This document shows positions 48,791 to 61,600 of a DNA stretch of 64,000 bases, in pieces. Source of the stretch: Styela clava. Its lineage: Eukaryota > Chordata > Ascidiacea > Stolidobranchia > Styelidae. How positions within the stretch are numbered: the first letter of the stretch is position 1; each line of letters starts with the position of its first letter. The stretch is taken from NCBI RefSeq assembly GCF_964204865.1, contig NC_135258.1, positions 16,793,001 to 16,857,000 of the forward strand, read 5' to 3'. The translations under genes were made by a program, and so were the position numbers. The notes beneath the pieces were generated by a model. That model was not told the origin of the DNA, ran no database searches, and saw nothing but the letters and a program-made list of their open reading frames with translations.

Positions 48791-50679
48791 ACCAAATATA
48801 GCTCACGGGGCTGCTAACACAATCGTAGTTAGATTCTCACCGACTAAATTTGGTAAAATCAGATTGTTAATATAATGGGAGAGCGATGCTCAAATATATG
48901 GACTCAAAGTGGTACGGGTATGCGATCTATCACAGAAACCTACTGGTACCGTATCGCAGCTGATCAGCACATTTGAACTTACGCGAAGCGAAACTGCCAT
49001 AAGTATGCGATGTAAAATTGTATATTATGTGTGTATTTATATTGTATATATATATAAAATAAGTATATATGTGGTGTCCCTTGCATTTGATATGCTTATC
49101 ATGAATTTTGTTTACAATGGAAGACTTGGGAAAGTTTCTTCGAAAAAAAAAGGTTTCGTGAAGTCTCCACTACAAACTGTCAATAAATAAGATCAGTAGT
49201 GGTAAAGCAGTTATTCAGTATTTAATTCAACGATATGGTATTTTTATTCTCCCCGAATTAAATTGATACAAAATATTCAAAGCGACACGTAATATAACTA
49301 AAGAAACCAGCACAACCAATGATCGAATAAAAAAAATTTATTCACAGTGTCAAGGTGAAGAAAGTAATTGAAGTCTCTGGAAGATTTTTCAGCCTAAGTC
49401 GACAATGCAAAGAATCTTTTGCTAAGTCCGATGTTAATTTTGGTTATGACAAATTACTTTAACAAGGTATGAACACAAAATGATATTTTCATTATTCTAT
49501 GTTAATTTTATAAATGTACATAAAGCAGTACAGCATAATTTGAGAATAAATATTTTGATTTATATAATTGGGGGAATGGTTCATAGCAGGTAAGGTTAGA
49601 ATAATATAAATTGGCATAAACACTGCAGTTTCACTGAAGTTGTACTAACGAAAGTTAACTAATCCGAGCGATAAGGTTTCATAAAAAACCTTTGCATGAG
49701 CAAGCCACTTGTGTTCAATTAATTCTTAATTAGAGCCAAAATAGAAAAAGTTTATATAAAGTTTATATATGCATACCTAAATATTAACATTAGTTAATTA
49801 AAGTAAAAATAACATGATCTCTTCCAACGATCTTTCAACTCTCTTTCATGATCTCTTTCTCTTTCCGAGCTTCAATGATGTTACTATAAAATTCGCCGGA
49901 ATATGTAAACAACTCTCAATAAGACTACTACGTGCTCTTAGAAAAGGAATGAAACTAAAGGTGAGAAAGAATTCGTAAACGTGTGTGAGAAAGTATATAT
50001 GCTTTAGCACGTTTATTTTCCGGCCTGTTCTAATATTGAAGTTTGATTGCAATCATTTGGGTTGGTTAATCAAGTATGTTGTCTAAGCCCTTTATTCTTT
50101 AATCATAGGAATACTCCAAACCTATGGAATTATTTACACAAAAAAAACTAATGCACAAAGATTTTTTAATAAATGTAGAATGTTGTTCCTACATTTAGTT
50201 CTCAAAACTAAGATTCAGTTGATGGGCAGCAATGCACACAGGGCAGGTATTGAACACAGTTACCTCGGTGATAACGAAAATTATGTCTACGAGCTTACTC
50301 AGTCAGGAAAAAGACAATGTGAAATTACGACGTCATAGAACAATGACTATGAATTACCAATATACACAATATCTCGCAACTTATAACAATGCCTCTGATC
50401 TTATCCAGTATTCAGTATTATCTATTTTATACTCTATATATCCTAACATACACCGCTTGATTTAAAGGATCCTCGCATATTGGAAAAAGGCCACAAGTAT
50501 TTGAATATTGCAGATAATCACACATCATTGAGATTAATCTATTATGGAGGAAATGACCCGACGGAAACATTTTTGCCCAATCAGGCAAGAGTTGGAGAAC
50601 ACCGATTGGGGAACGATAACGTTGTTATTTTAATATGATGTCGGAGGTCTTCAGGTAATGTCCTACTAGAATATTACAA

Positions 50680-50967
50680 CGATAATATCGTCGGAGACCG
50701 AAGACTCATCGATCGAAACTGAGGTTTCGATTCATGACTTTATAGTGATACCGCGTGTCTCATCACTAATTGGTTAATAACTCGCTAATTATACCACATA
50801 ATTCATCCAAAATCAATAGGCTTCTGGTCCGAGATATGATGAATGCACATGCAATTTGGAGCAGATTCAACCTCTCCTTCGTGAGATATCGCGTGCATCT
50901 AACAGACAGACAGACAAACAGACAAATACCTATCAGTACACTCACCGATCTAAATATCGGTAAGTAA
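50680..50967 (+). mobile_element. Unclassified ~290-bp element, copy 2
   Basis: Same ends as 32798-33086 (CGATAATATCG start; TATCGGTAAGTAA end). The matching place in the intact gene (about 56535-56548) lacks it, so it inserted in the duplicate after the copies separated or was absent from the source. Confidence 0.75.
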
Positions 50968-51358
50968 TAAAGCTGGAAATTCGGTATGTTGGTGTTTTGT
51001 CGAATGCGACAACGGAATGTAAGAGGTATCCCAATTTGAGTGAAAGTACACAAACTTACGGCAACGATGGTCGCGAATCGGTACCGGCCGTTTGCTGAAA
51101 TTATGGGCGAACAAGCATTTCGATGGCAGACAAGGATTCTGTTTCGATATGTCATAAAAATTGTTCTCTTGTGTTGGAATATTGCGACAAAATTTTGGAT
51201 GAAACATGGTCTCCTATAGGGTTCAGAAAAAATATGAAAAAAATGAATGTAACAGACTTTTGGCAGCTTAATTAAACGATCTACGAACAATGAAATGTTG
51301 ATTTCCCATTCGTTTATTGATTGTTCAGAAAATAGTAGTTTCACATCAATCATAACAA

Positions 51359-51649
51359 CGAGAATATCGGTCAGAGACCGAAGACTTCTCGATCGAAAGT
51401 TAGGGGACCCCCCAAAACAGCGCTCTTACTCCATAGTGACACCTTGTGTCCCATCACTAATTAATTAATAACTCGCTAATTATACTACATAATTCATCCA
51501 AAATCAATAGGCATATGATGAATGCATATGCAAAATATGGAGCAGATTCAATCTCCCTTTCGTGAGATATCGCGTGCATTTTCTAACAGACAAACAGACA
51601 GACAAACAAATACCTATCAACATACTTACCGATTAAAATCGATAAGTAA
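51359..51649 (+). mobile_element. Unclassified ~290-bp element, copy 3
   Basis: Inserted between AACAA and CAAGAAGTTTAC; the intact gene reads AACAACAAGAGGTTTAC without it (about 56937-56953). This empty site fixes the ends as CGAGAATATCGG...CGATAAGTAA with no clear target duplication. Confidence 0.8.
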
Positions 51650-51906
51650 CAAGAAGTTTACAAAACGAACATTGGTCCTAATCAACACTAGTTATTACTG
51701 TACAATTCAGTACTTGAAGTCCATAGCTGCTATTTCACTTTATAGATAATATCAATTACGCTGGTTTTCCATCTCTCAGATTAAGCCACACCAATTAGAT
51801 TAGCAAATGCGTTCATTGTTGAATTTATCGTATAAATGGATGAGATTTTTGAAGCGTATATATTGCGTCTATGGTCATCGCACTTTTACTGCTTGCAGTC
51901 GGTAAT

Positions 51907-52406
51907 GGACCTTTCCCCGACCTTTGATCCCCGAAAATATCTCCCTATACTTTACCATTGCAAAATTCTTGAGGCTCATTTTAATAGTGGTTTTGCGAGT
52001 TGACCCCTGTAAAATGGGGTGTTTGTTTCAAACCATCATTATGATTCATCGCGTACAATAATCTGTGTTTTAGAAGTACCGGTAAGGAATTATAGCCTAG
52101 TCTATCACAGCTATTTCTACTTAAATTTATTATTACTGTGAATAAATTAAAACTTCTAAAAAGACATAGTGAGCATTGAATTATCTGATTTATATTTACA
52201 TTTCCGAAACACAACTAAAAACTGGCGAAAAGAGTTCAAAAACGCGAAAATGAGGTAATGTTTACAACCACGCCTGAAAATCTGTCTGAGGGAGAATAGT
52301 GTCTGAGCGGATTCGAAAAAGGGGCATTGTTACGTCAGTTTTTGCATCTTGCTGATTGGCCAATGTCACGAAGTAAATAAGGAAGTCGAAGGTCGGGGAA
52401 AGGTCC
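51907..52406 (-). mobile_element. 500-bp MITE related to the hAT at 23.7 kb
   Basis: Perfect 18-bp inverted ends (GGACCTTTCCCCGACCTT and complement). The empty site in the intact gene reads GGTAATAGAGG (about 57188-57198), so at most 2 bp (AT) is duplicated. Read on the minus strand, the interior (CTTCCTTATTTACTTCG, ACATTGGCCAATCAGCA, AGTTTTTAGTTGTGTTTCGG, TGTGATAGACTAGGC) follows the hAT at 23883-24160 block by block. Confidence 0.8.
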
Positions 52407-52473
52407 ATAGAGGAAGTCATTGATTACAAGCTGCATCATATCCTTCCTTTTATCGGCGTCGAAAACCTAAATA

Positions 52474-52560
52474 AGTCGCTTTTCTCTTTGATTACTGGAC
52501 CAATTGCTATGAAGTTTTCAGTGGTTAAAGAAGAAGTGATTAAAATTTTTTTTGAGAAGG
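52474..52560 (-). repeat. AATTTCAAAGCAATTG-family fragment, inverted
   Basis: Inverted match (TCGCTTTTCTCTTTGATTAC, GGACCAATTGC) to the end of the repeat at 48590-48790; it begins where similarity of the broken duplicate to the intact gene ends. Confidence 0.5.
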
Positions 52561-52739
52561 CTATTACTTTCAATTATTTCAAATATTATTGATAGCACTG
52601 TGGGATTCGTTTTTTTGACACGTAATAGATTTGCTTTTATGCTGGCACTCTTCTTGCTCTTTTGATCACGTGCTCGTCGAACGTCGGTGGTGTGTAACGA
52701 AATGCTTGCTTTGCTAAGTCGTAAGTGTCAAGGGTAAGG

Positions 52740-52905
52740 TATCACTTGTGTTCAACTAATTCTTAATTAGAGCTAAAATAGAAAAAGTTTATATATGCAT
52801 ACCTAAATATTAACATTAGTTAATTAGTTAGTTATTAAATAGTTTATTATTAGCCTATTTATACATAATATTTTCAGAGGAAATCCGAACAGACCTGCTC
52901 CGGAA
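52740..52905 (+). pseudogene. Displaced intron 2/exon 3 piece of the oxygenase duplicate
   Basis: TTGTGTTCAACTAATTCTTA through ATAATATTTTCAG and AGGAAATCCGAACAGACCTG matches the end of intron 2 and the start of exon 3 of the intact gene (55500-55640), then degenerates. This is the part missing from exon 3' of the broken duplicate. Confidence 0.75.
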
Positions 52906-54403
52906 ATCCGGACTGCTTTGCTCTGATTAACGTATCCATGTGTCCATATATTTGAGTGTTGCTCTCTCGTTATTTTAATTATCTTGTGTCGAACGCTGGC
53001 GGCAGCGTCGTTTGCAGAAGACGGTTATCGGCACCTTAACAAAGTGTTTACCGAATGTCAGGTATGAAAAAGACGTTGCATATGGGCTCTCTATCTCTAA
53101 ACTTCACTTGATATTATGAAAGTTAGATCTCATTGCGGGATGGATGTGTACAAACATTGCGACAAACGCATTGTTGGACTAGTAAACTGCATGTCGAAAG
53201 TCAAGTTGTGTCTGCATTCTTATTTTCTGATCTATTCTAATTCTAATATTTGATTTCCCTATAGGGCCTCGAAGATTAGTTATGAAGTATATAGTCGGAG
53301 TCGAAGCAGAAATATATTTTTTATATTTCAAAAGTGTGTTTGTTATTACGTCAGCGTGTGCAGATGCACGTATGTGCATTGTGTTCTACGGGGGTAGGCA
53401 ACTAAATAAAAAAAAGCAATTTTATTAAGTTTTGTCCATGGGAATGGCAATCAATTTCTGCCCAAGCAAGAAATATTGTCCAAGGTTTGCGCATATTGGG
53501 CACAACCAGCGATTTACCAATAGATAAAACAAGCAGTAAGGTTAGCAGAAATTGAATGAGTCTAATGTTCAGCAGGTATATCTCAACGATCTGTGTCGAG
53601 CTTTACCTAAACTAAGTTGCCGAGTGTTGGCGCTCAATTGTTCCGACAAGTTATCAAGATGTTATTAAGTTTAAATTCAGGCAATCAACTCCTCAAAATA
53701 AGCTTGGGAAGTGCAGTAATTGTATTGACATATTAGTGTACGCATGGCGAGTAGAATTGTTCAGTTCAAATTTACATTTATTTCTTTTGGTATTTACTTT
53801 TAAATGACTCCCACATCCTTTTTGGAGTACGGTAGACGTGAAAAGCGTTCAATGCAACATACACGACGTTTAGAATACGATTCCCTCTTATTCAGATGAG
53901 TCCCGATATCCACCCGGCAGTCACCAGGACCAATAACAAAATCACCAGCCTTTTCAATTGTTGTTTTGTAACAAACAGAAAAAGTCAATATAACGATCTA
54001 CCGAATTGAATCATAAAGTTGAATAACCAAGCCGAGTCCCATAACACACAAGACACGGAGTTTATATAGAAAAGATCGACACGATCCTTATTATATCTCG
54101 TGAACCAATACACGGTGACATGTTATATAAACGATAATTCTGTTTTGGGCAATATAGGTTTTGCCTTAATTAGTACGAACGTGTTATAACTTACAGCGAC
54201 TTGTTATATAACTATATGTGATTTTTGCGAATTAGAAGAAATTTTTGAACAGTTGGGATTTTTCAGGGTCATCATTTTTTCCTAGCGGTTAAACATTTTG
54301 TTAAAATTATTAATATTCACTACTCTTTTGAAGTTATATATAGAGAGTTACTGCCTACGGGGTATCGTGTCAGATAAATATAAATCGCAGCCTGTGAAAC
54401 AAG

Positions 54404-57400
54404 ATGAATGTGCCGGTAATTAACTTCGCTAAATGCGGTCTCGATGTTGATGAATCGGATTTAAATGAAACAACATTACAACAAGTTGGAACTGAACTTT
54501 ATCATGCGTTTTCATCATCTGGATTTGCATATCTGGCAGGTGCTGGTATATCGAGGTAAGCGTCACAATTTTCATCATACGAATTATTGCATTTATATTT
54601 AGATGAATGATGGTGATCATATGTATTGCGGTTTCGCAATGAATTATAGCCTGCAGTACAGGCATTGTGGACTATCTTCTTAGATACAGGATATCTAAAA
54701 CATCTATCCGTCAACGAGCAACTTGTGTTACGTTGTGCAGCATACATTTCAATTTTTGAAGTGGTGTATATCTATTGAATTATCGGAAACTAATGCAATG
54801 TTTTTATAAACATGGATTGTTGATACAACATTAATGTTGAATTGAATGCAATATGAAATTGCATATTATGTGTGCTTTTATATATTGTATATATATATGG
54901 TGTCCCTTGCATTCGATATTGTTATTATCAATTTTTTTTACAATGGAAGACTTGTGAAAATTTCTATTAAAATAAAACGACTCGTGAAATCTCCACTACA
55001 CACTGTTGATAAATAAGATTAATATTGGTAAATCAGTTATTCAGTAATTACTCCTTTATTTGATTCAACGATAAGCATTTTTATTCTCCCCGAATTATAA
55101 TTAATATATACAACATATATTCCAATCGACAACTAATGTACCTTACAAAACCAGCACAACCAATTATCGGTGATCGGATGTAAAAATATATTTACAGTGA
55201 AAACGTGAAGAAAGTAATTGATGTCTCTGGAAGATTTTTTAGCCTAAGTCGAGAATATAAAGAATCTTTTGCTAAGTCCGATGTTAATTTCGGTTATGAC
55301 AAAATAGGTTTGACAAGGTATGAACACAAAATGATATTTTTTTTGTTCTATGTTAATGTTATAAATTATGGGATATGGTTCATAGCAGGTATGGTCATAA
55401 TAATATAAATTAGCATTAAAACTGCAGTTTCACTGAAGTTGTGCTAACGAAAGTTGACTAAGCCGAGCGAGAAAGTTTCATTACTAACTCCGCATGAGCT
55501 AGCCACTTGTATTCAACTAATTCTTAATTAGAGCTAAAATATGAAAAATTGCATACATAAATAATAACATTAGGTAATTAGTTAATTATTAGCATATTTA
55601 TACATATCATGTTCAGAGGTAATCCGAACCGACCTTACGATCATCAGGAAGGGTTTCATGTTTCTGGAAAAGCTTATGTAGACGAAGAATTGGAATGGCC
55701 AGATGTTCCGGGCTTCAATGATGTTACCATGAAATTCGCCGGAATATGTAAACAACTCTCAATAAGACTACTACGTGCTCTTGGAAAGGGCATGAAACTA
55801 AAGGTGAGGAAGAATTCGTAAAAGTATATGAGAAAGTATATATACCGGTATATGCTTTAGCAAGTTTATTTTTTGGCCTGTTCCAATATTGGATTTTAAC
55901 TGCAACAATTTGGGTTGGTTAATCAAGTAAGTTGCCTGAGCCCTTTATTCTTTAATCATAGAATGCTCCAAACCTATGGAATTATTTATACAAAGGAAAA
56001 CTAATGTACAAAGATTTTTTAATAAATGTAGAATGTTGTTCCTACATTCGTAATTTAGTTCTCAAAACTAAGATTCAGTTGATGGGCAGCAACGCACACA
56101 GGGCACATATTGAACACAGTTATCTCGGTGGTAACGAAAATTATGTCTACGAATTTATTCAGTCAGGAAAAATACAATTTGAAATTACGACGTCATAGAA
56201 CAATGACTATGAATTTCCAATATACCGGTACACAATATCTCACAACCTATATCAATGTCTCTGATCTTATCCAGTATTATCTATTTTATACTTTATATAT
56301 CCTAACATACACCACTTGATTTATTAAAGGATCCTCGCATATTGGAAAAAAGCCACAAGTATTTAAATAATGCAGATAATCACACATCATTGAGATTGAT
56401 TTATTACGGAGGAATTGACCCGACGGAAACAATTTTGCCAAATCAGGCAAGAGTTGGAGAACATTCCGATTGGGGAACGATAACGTTGTTATTTCAAGAT
56501 GATGTCGGAGGTCTTCAGGTAATATCCTAGAATATTACATCGAAGATGGGAATTCGGTATGTTGGTGTTTTGTCGAGTGCGACAACGGAATGAAAGAGGT
56601 ATCCCAATTTGAGTGAAAGTATACAAACATACGACAACGAAGGTCGCGAATCGGTACCGGTCGTTTGCTGAAATTATCGGCGAACAAGCATGACGATGGC
56701 AGACAAGAGTTGCGACGCATTTTGTTTCTATATGTCATAAAAAGTGTTCCCTTGTGTTTAAATATTGCAGCGAAATTTCGGGTGAAATATCGAGTCCCAC
56801 AGGACTCAGAAAAAATGTGAAAAATATAAATGTAACAGACTTTTACCAACTTGAAAGATCTTCAGACTCTGAAAATTTGATTCCCTATTCGTCCATTATT
56901 AATTGTTCAGAAAATAGTAATTTCATATCAACTCTAACAACAAGAGGTTTACAAACCGAACATTGGTCCTAATCAATAGGTATTACTGTACAATTCATGT
57001 ATACTTGAAGTCCCATGGCTGCTATTTCACGTTATATATAATATCATTTACGCTAGCTCACCATTTCTCAGATTACGCCACATCAATTAGCTTAGCAAGT
57101 GCGTTCATTGTTCAATTTATCGTATAAACGGATGAGATTTTTGAAGCGTCGATGGTAAATGTCATCGAACTTTTCATGCTTGCAATCGGTAATAGAGGAA
57201 GTCATTGATTGCAGGCAGCAACATATCCTTCCTTTTATCGGCGTCGAGTTAGCAACCACCATATTTAAATATTCATCACTTGCATATTGCAAGCTGTTTA
57301 ATATTTTTACCTTGGAGTCTAATTTTCTATTTTGACTTCCAATAACCTTTAAACATTAATTGCATATCCTCCCTTTACTGAAGGTTAGACTTTGACTTTT

Positions 57401-58632
57401 TCCAAACATATCGAAACACTGAAATTCAAATGGAATTACGTTATATTACACTGGAATATACCAGTCAAATTGAAATTAAAAGGTCGACCTACCAATTTTT
57501 TTTCTGCGTACAATGAAAATTCTGTACTTCCGTAATAGGTGAACCAAGATGGCGGACATCGAACGTAGTATGCGTACCTGGTTAGGGTTAGGACATAATT
57601 TCAGGTACAAATACTACGGGAGTCACTTGGCTAGTTCCCGAACTCGTAATATAACTAAAATAAGGAAAATTGGAATAAAAGTATGGCTTAACCCTACCCT
57701 GGTACACATACTACGCTCCGGTGTCCTCCAACTAGGTTCACATTCTACGGGAGTACCGAAAATTCTTCATATCATTATTATTTAACTTAGTTGCACGATT
57801 CTTTTGTATGATTTTTGAAGGTCAGGTCAAAAGAAGGCGACTTCATCGACGTCAAACCAATATCGGATACAATTGTTGTCAATGTTGGCGATATGTTAAG
57901 CATGTGGAGCGATTACGATCTCAAGTCTACCGTAAGTTTATTTTGTGTGAAGTCATCATAGTTTATGCTTAGTCTGAGCTGTAAATATTTATACGACGTT
58001 CAAGAAATCAACGAGCATGATTACAAACTTTTACAATGTGGTCAACTACTTACTATTATTATTTTCGACCATGAAAGTCAAGTAGTTGCATTAACAATAA
58101 CAAAACGTCTTTACGAGTCTTTTATTTGCATTTAAAACTTTCGACTACTCCCGTATATGCAAGGTCTGTAATTCCGACTCTCAACATTATGAATTTATAA
58201 ATACAACTCAATATAACCGCAAAAATTAAATTAATTCCGAGGTCAGGCTACGACTCTACAACTTTAGTTGCAAGTATGCAACAGGAGAAAGTCTGTCCAT
58301 ACTCTAGTAACTGTTTATACCCATATATGTCATAATTGAAGTATTTGGATTAGTTTGACATTATAACAATATCTGATGAACATGATAATCATTTTCCAAC
58401 TACAATCATTATTTAGGTCCATCGTGTCATAATTCCGAACGCTCCAGAACTACGAAGTAAAACCAGAAGATCAATAGCTTATTTTGTGAATGCCGATGAC
58501 GAAACAGTTCTTTCGAAATTTGAATATCAATCAATGGAAAATGAATCGCCGCACGAAAAAAACGATAAAGTTGAAGAAACTATGACTGCACTTGATTTCA
58601 TAAGCCACAGATATAAAGTTTTTTTCACGTGA
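54404..58632 (+). CDS. Isopenicillin-N-synthase-like 2-oxoglutarate/Fe(II)-dependent oxygenase
   Basis: Non-heme iron dioxygenase of the IPNS/ACC-oxidase/gibberellin-oxidase fold; substrate unknown. Exons 54404-54555, 55198-55317, 55617-55803, 56330-56518, 57821-57931 and 58417-58632 join in phase to 324 codons plus TGA, a normal size for the family. The N-terminal DIOX_N part starts MNVPVINFAKCG and has SSSGFAYLAGAGIS and GRFFSLSREYKESF. The catalytic barrel has VGEHSDWGTITLLFQDDVGG (iron ligands H198 and D200), VRSKEGDFIDVKPISDTIVV and NVGDMLSMWSDYDLKSTVHR (third ligand H255), then RRSIAYF, whose R271-x-S-type pair would bind 2-oxoglutarate. An open stretch in intron 3 (about 55963-56198) ends in a stop and is not needed for the fold. 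A broken duplicate precedes it; AATAAA at 59141 is a possible poly(A) signal. Confidence 0.93.
57540..57765. repeat. Larger relative of the palindromic repeat family
   Basis: ACCAAGATGGCGGACATCGA, GTATGCGTACCTGGTTAGGG on the left and AACCCTACCCTGGTACACAT on the right recall the arms and loop of 3495-3592, with unrelated sequence between. It lies in intron 4 of the oxygenase gene. The 78-codon open frame inside it is a by-product. Confidence 0.5.
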
Positions 58633-61600
58633 AAAAAAAAAACAGAAGGTTTTGTTATATACTAAAAAAAACTGTTATATCTGTATACTACGCTGTTTTC
58701 TTTTCAGTTAGTAAATTTGAACAACGAAAACTTTATAGTATATATAAACATTTGGTATAGGTCGGGGAAATCGAACAGTAAAGGTTTTGTAATTGTTTTG
58801 TAAAAACTATTGTTGCTTGCAAATCAAAATCTATGCTAAAGTCAACATTGAATTGATTATGAATGATTTATGACCCTCTGCTTTGATAAACTTTGTGATA
58901 CGTGGCAGAAGTATGTTGGATGTAACCAGTATCGAGCATTATATATTGAATAAGGTGATATCTTGGATTGTACACGGTTTTAAACAAGCACATTCATAAA
59001 AAAAATTGCCCCTATATAATTTGTATAATTATTGGTTATTGCCAACTATTTTGATTCTTCAAATTTTACTTTTTAGCTTTGGCATTTTTGTTTCGTAAGT
59101 ATAATTGTAATCATTTTTATTGTTGACAGATATATGTACGAATAAATACTTTCATGATAAAATACACTTCTTGGGCAGAGCGAAGACGAAAACTCGACTT
59201 ATTCATGGTGTTCTTCACGGTTACCCGCTTCAATCTAGTTTTATGCAATATAAGTGCTTTGTTTGAAGTATATATCCAAATAGTAAAATTGTCCCCATTA
59301 GTTATTGGGGAGTCTTTGTTGATTATATTTTTGGAAAACATAATTATTTCAAAAGTTTTTCTATTTATTTTTTATTGTAGCAATTAGATAAAGCGACGTT
59401 AGATCTAGATTACAAAAATCAATGATTCCAGCCGAGTTTGAGCTGAAATGTAATGCAAGTTTTCCGTCTTCCACAGATTGTCTGGCTGAGATACTCCATG
59501 CCAGAGTTATGAGAAAGAATTTATATTTATTAATATATATGATGACGATATGATAGCTCCAAGATAGCAATAATCCGTCAGTTATGAGATATATATTTTA
59601 TATTTTCACCAGCTTTATGTGGCTATGAGTTTGAAAATATACCATTGGCAATGGCAGATGTTGAGCACAAAAGGAATTAAATTGTGAAAGTGAATGTAGC
59701 TTAATTTGTGATTCATGACAATAACATGAATACTTCTCGCTCGTGTCGAACACAATAGGAACTGCTTCAAAACAAAGCCAAGTTTGTAACAAGCGAGGTG
59801 AAATCAGTACCAATTTGTTTATTCAATAAACAAAGGATTTACAATTGATTATGGAAATTTATTGCTAATTCGGTGCAGTCGATGTGTGAGAACACGGTAA
59901 TTTTTCCAAGCGTAGTTTGGCTGGGATATCATGTTGATCAACTATATAGAGATGGGGGAACTCCAGAAGTATGTGCACCAAGGTGGCAAAACATGAACGT
60001 AGTATTTGTGTTCCGGTTAGCGTCCAGGTTGTGCGACTAATAATCGTGTTTTGTCGATAACGATACCTCGTTTCCTTGGTTACCAGGTATTCTGTTATCA
60101 AGGGCAATTGTCAAAATGCGGTTTACTTATCTTGGAAATATCCTTTCCTAAAGTAATGTTTCTTACCCTTTGATATCAATACGGATAATGCCTCGTTTCC
60201 ATGGCAACGAGGTATTTTTTGGATGGCACCATATTCAAAATTAATCAGGGGAAGCTACTGTACACGTGTGCCGCCAAGTTTCATGCTTGCATCCATAAGT
60301 GCACAATTCTATCATATTTGAGGTCTTATCCGCTGGACTAAGAGAGAGTCGGGAATTGACAGTATGCCGTTCAAATTCTTTATTAAACGATTTCTTGCCA
60401 ATCTAATAATAATAAACGTAATTGCACGACCTCGCCTGGCCATCGGATGTATACGAAAGCGAATACGGAACCGCCACAAAGTGCGCACTCTTTGAATTTC
60501 CATGACGTCATCGCACACCAAAAACGAATCCCATAGAACCCACAAGCAAGTTTTAAAATGGATAAAAGTACTACTACCTGGCAGTGCCAGGCTGGCACTG
60601 AACGACTTGAAACTTAAATAAATCTACTCATTCATTCTTATAATCGAGAACTCAAAGGAGTTTGAGGTATGCTTGAATTTTATGGCAAGTGGAAACTTGG
60701 GCTTTTAAGCCGAAATGTGAATGCCTTCGAGTCACTTTTATAATACTTTGTTTCAGCAATTTGGAGAACAGCCAATGTTGCTTGTTATTGCCGAAGCACA
60801 GATTCTAATAAAGATTCAGCACGCTACCAGAGCAAAGCACCATTTTTACATCTAGTGCCGCTACCGGATTAAAATATCGATGCCGGTTTCAAAGTTTCGC
60901 TCGGATGAACCGCCCACTTGGTTAATATTGATTTTGGACGATTAGGAGCACTTGGAATGGGATTTCGCGCAAAGTGATGCATAAATCGGGAAGAGAATAA
61001 TTAATCGAATATCTCACCACCGGAAATTTGTGATTTCCCCTCCCTAAAACGCTCCAGTGAGTTCGGAATGTTGCACGACTCAGAATAATAATGTTAAGAA
61101 ACGAAGTACAAAGGTACGTTTGGAACAATTAGTTTAATGCCTTTTTCTCTCACCCCCAGTCACACTCCTGTAATTTTGACTCATTGTGGGCTTCGGAGAG
61201 GTCCTCGCAAGAATTTAAGGACAGGGGCATGAATGAAAAAGTGTTCCGAATTGTTTTAGGCGGATTTTTTTTTACTTCTGACCCAGTCATGCTTCAGGGA
61301 TTTTGACTAATTGCAAGCCTCTGAGAGATCTTATTAAGAATCTAAAGAACAATTATTTAAATCATATTCACGTGGAAAAAAATATCCAATCACCCTAAAA
61401 GTCTAGCTCTAGTGATTTTAGATCACATCTCGATAATGGTAATAAATAAAGATGTCATATTTGGGTTATACAAGATACTGTAATTGAAGTGAAATTTATG
61501 ACAAAAAATTGTCGTCACGGTTAAGTGATCACGGACATAGAACGGATTAGAATTGATAGAATTTGACTATCATTAGCGGTGATCAGTTTATGTCATGACG

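Larger units (their letters stand above)
49010..52470 (+). pseudogene. Broken partial duplicate of the 2OG-Fe(II) oxygenase gene
   Basis: Introns and exons match the intact gene at 54850-57250 in order, with exon 1 and the last two exons missing. Exon 2' (49348-49466) has a one-base deletion. Exon 3' keeps only its second half (49869-49960). Exon 4' (50468-50654) has lost two bases at about 50600, exactly at the iron-binding H-x-D, which shifts the frame to an early stop. Compared with the intact gene it has gained two copies of a ~290-bp element and a 500-bp MITE. Splice sites are largely kept, so it may still be transcribed, but no functional enzyme is possible. Confidence 0.88.

Noticed and set aside
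50766..51353. 195-codon minus-strand open frame
   Set aside because: Antisense across a ~290-bp element and intron sequence of the broken oxygenase copy; the equivalent region of the intact gene does not keep it.
51520..51620. ACAGACAGACAA tract as a possible CRISPR-like or satellite array
   Set aside because: A short simple-sequence stretch inside a dispersed eukaryotic element; no regular repeat-spacer structure, and the genome is animal.
57549..57785. 78-codon plus-strand frame starting MADIERSM
   Set aside because: Lies inside a palindromic-family repeat in an oxygenase intron; repeat by-product.
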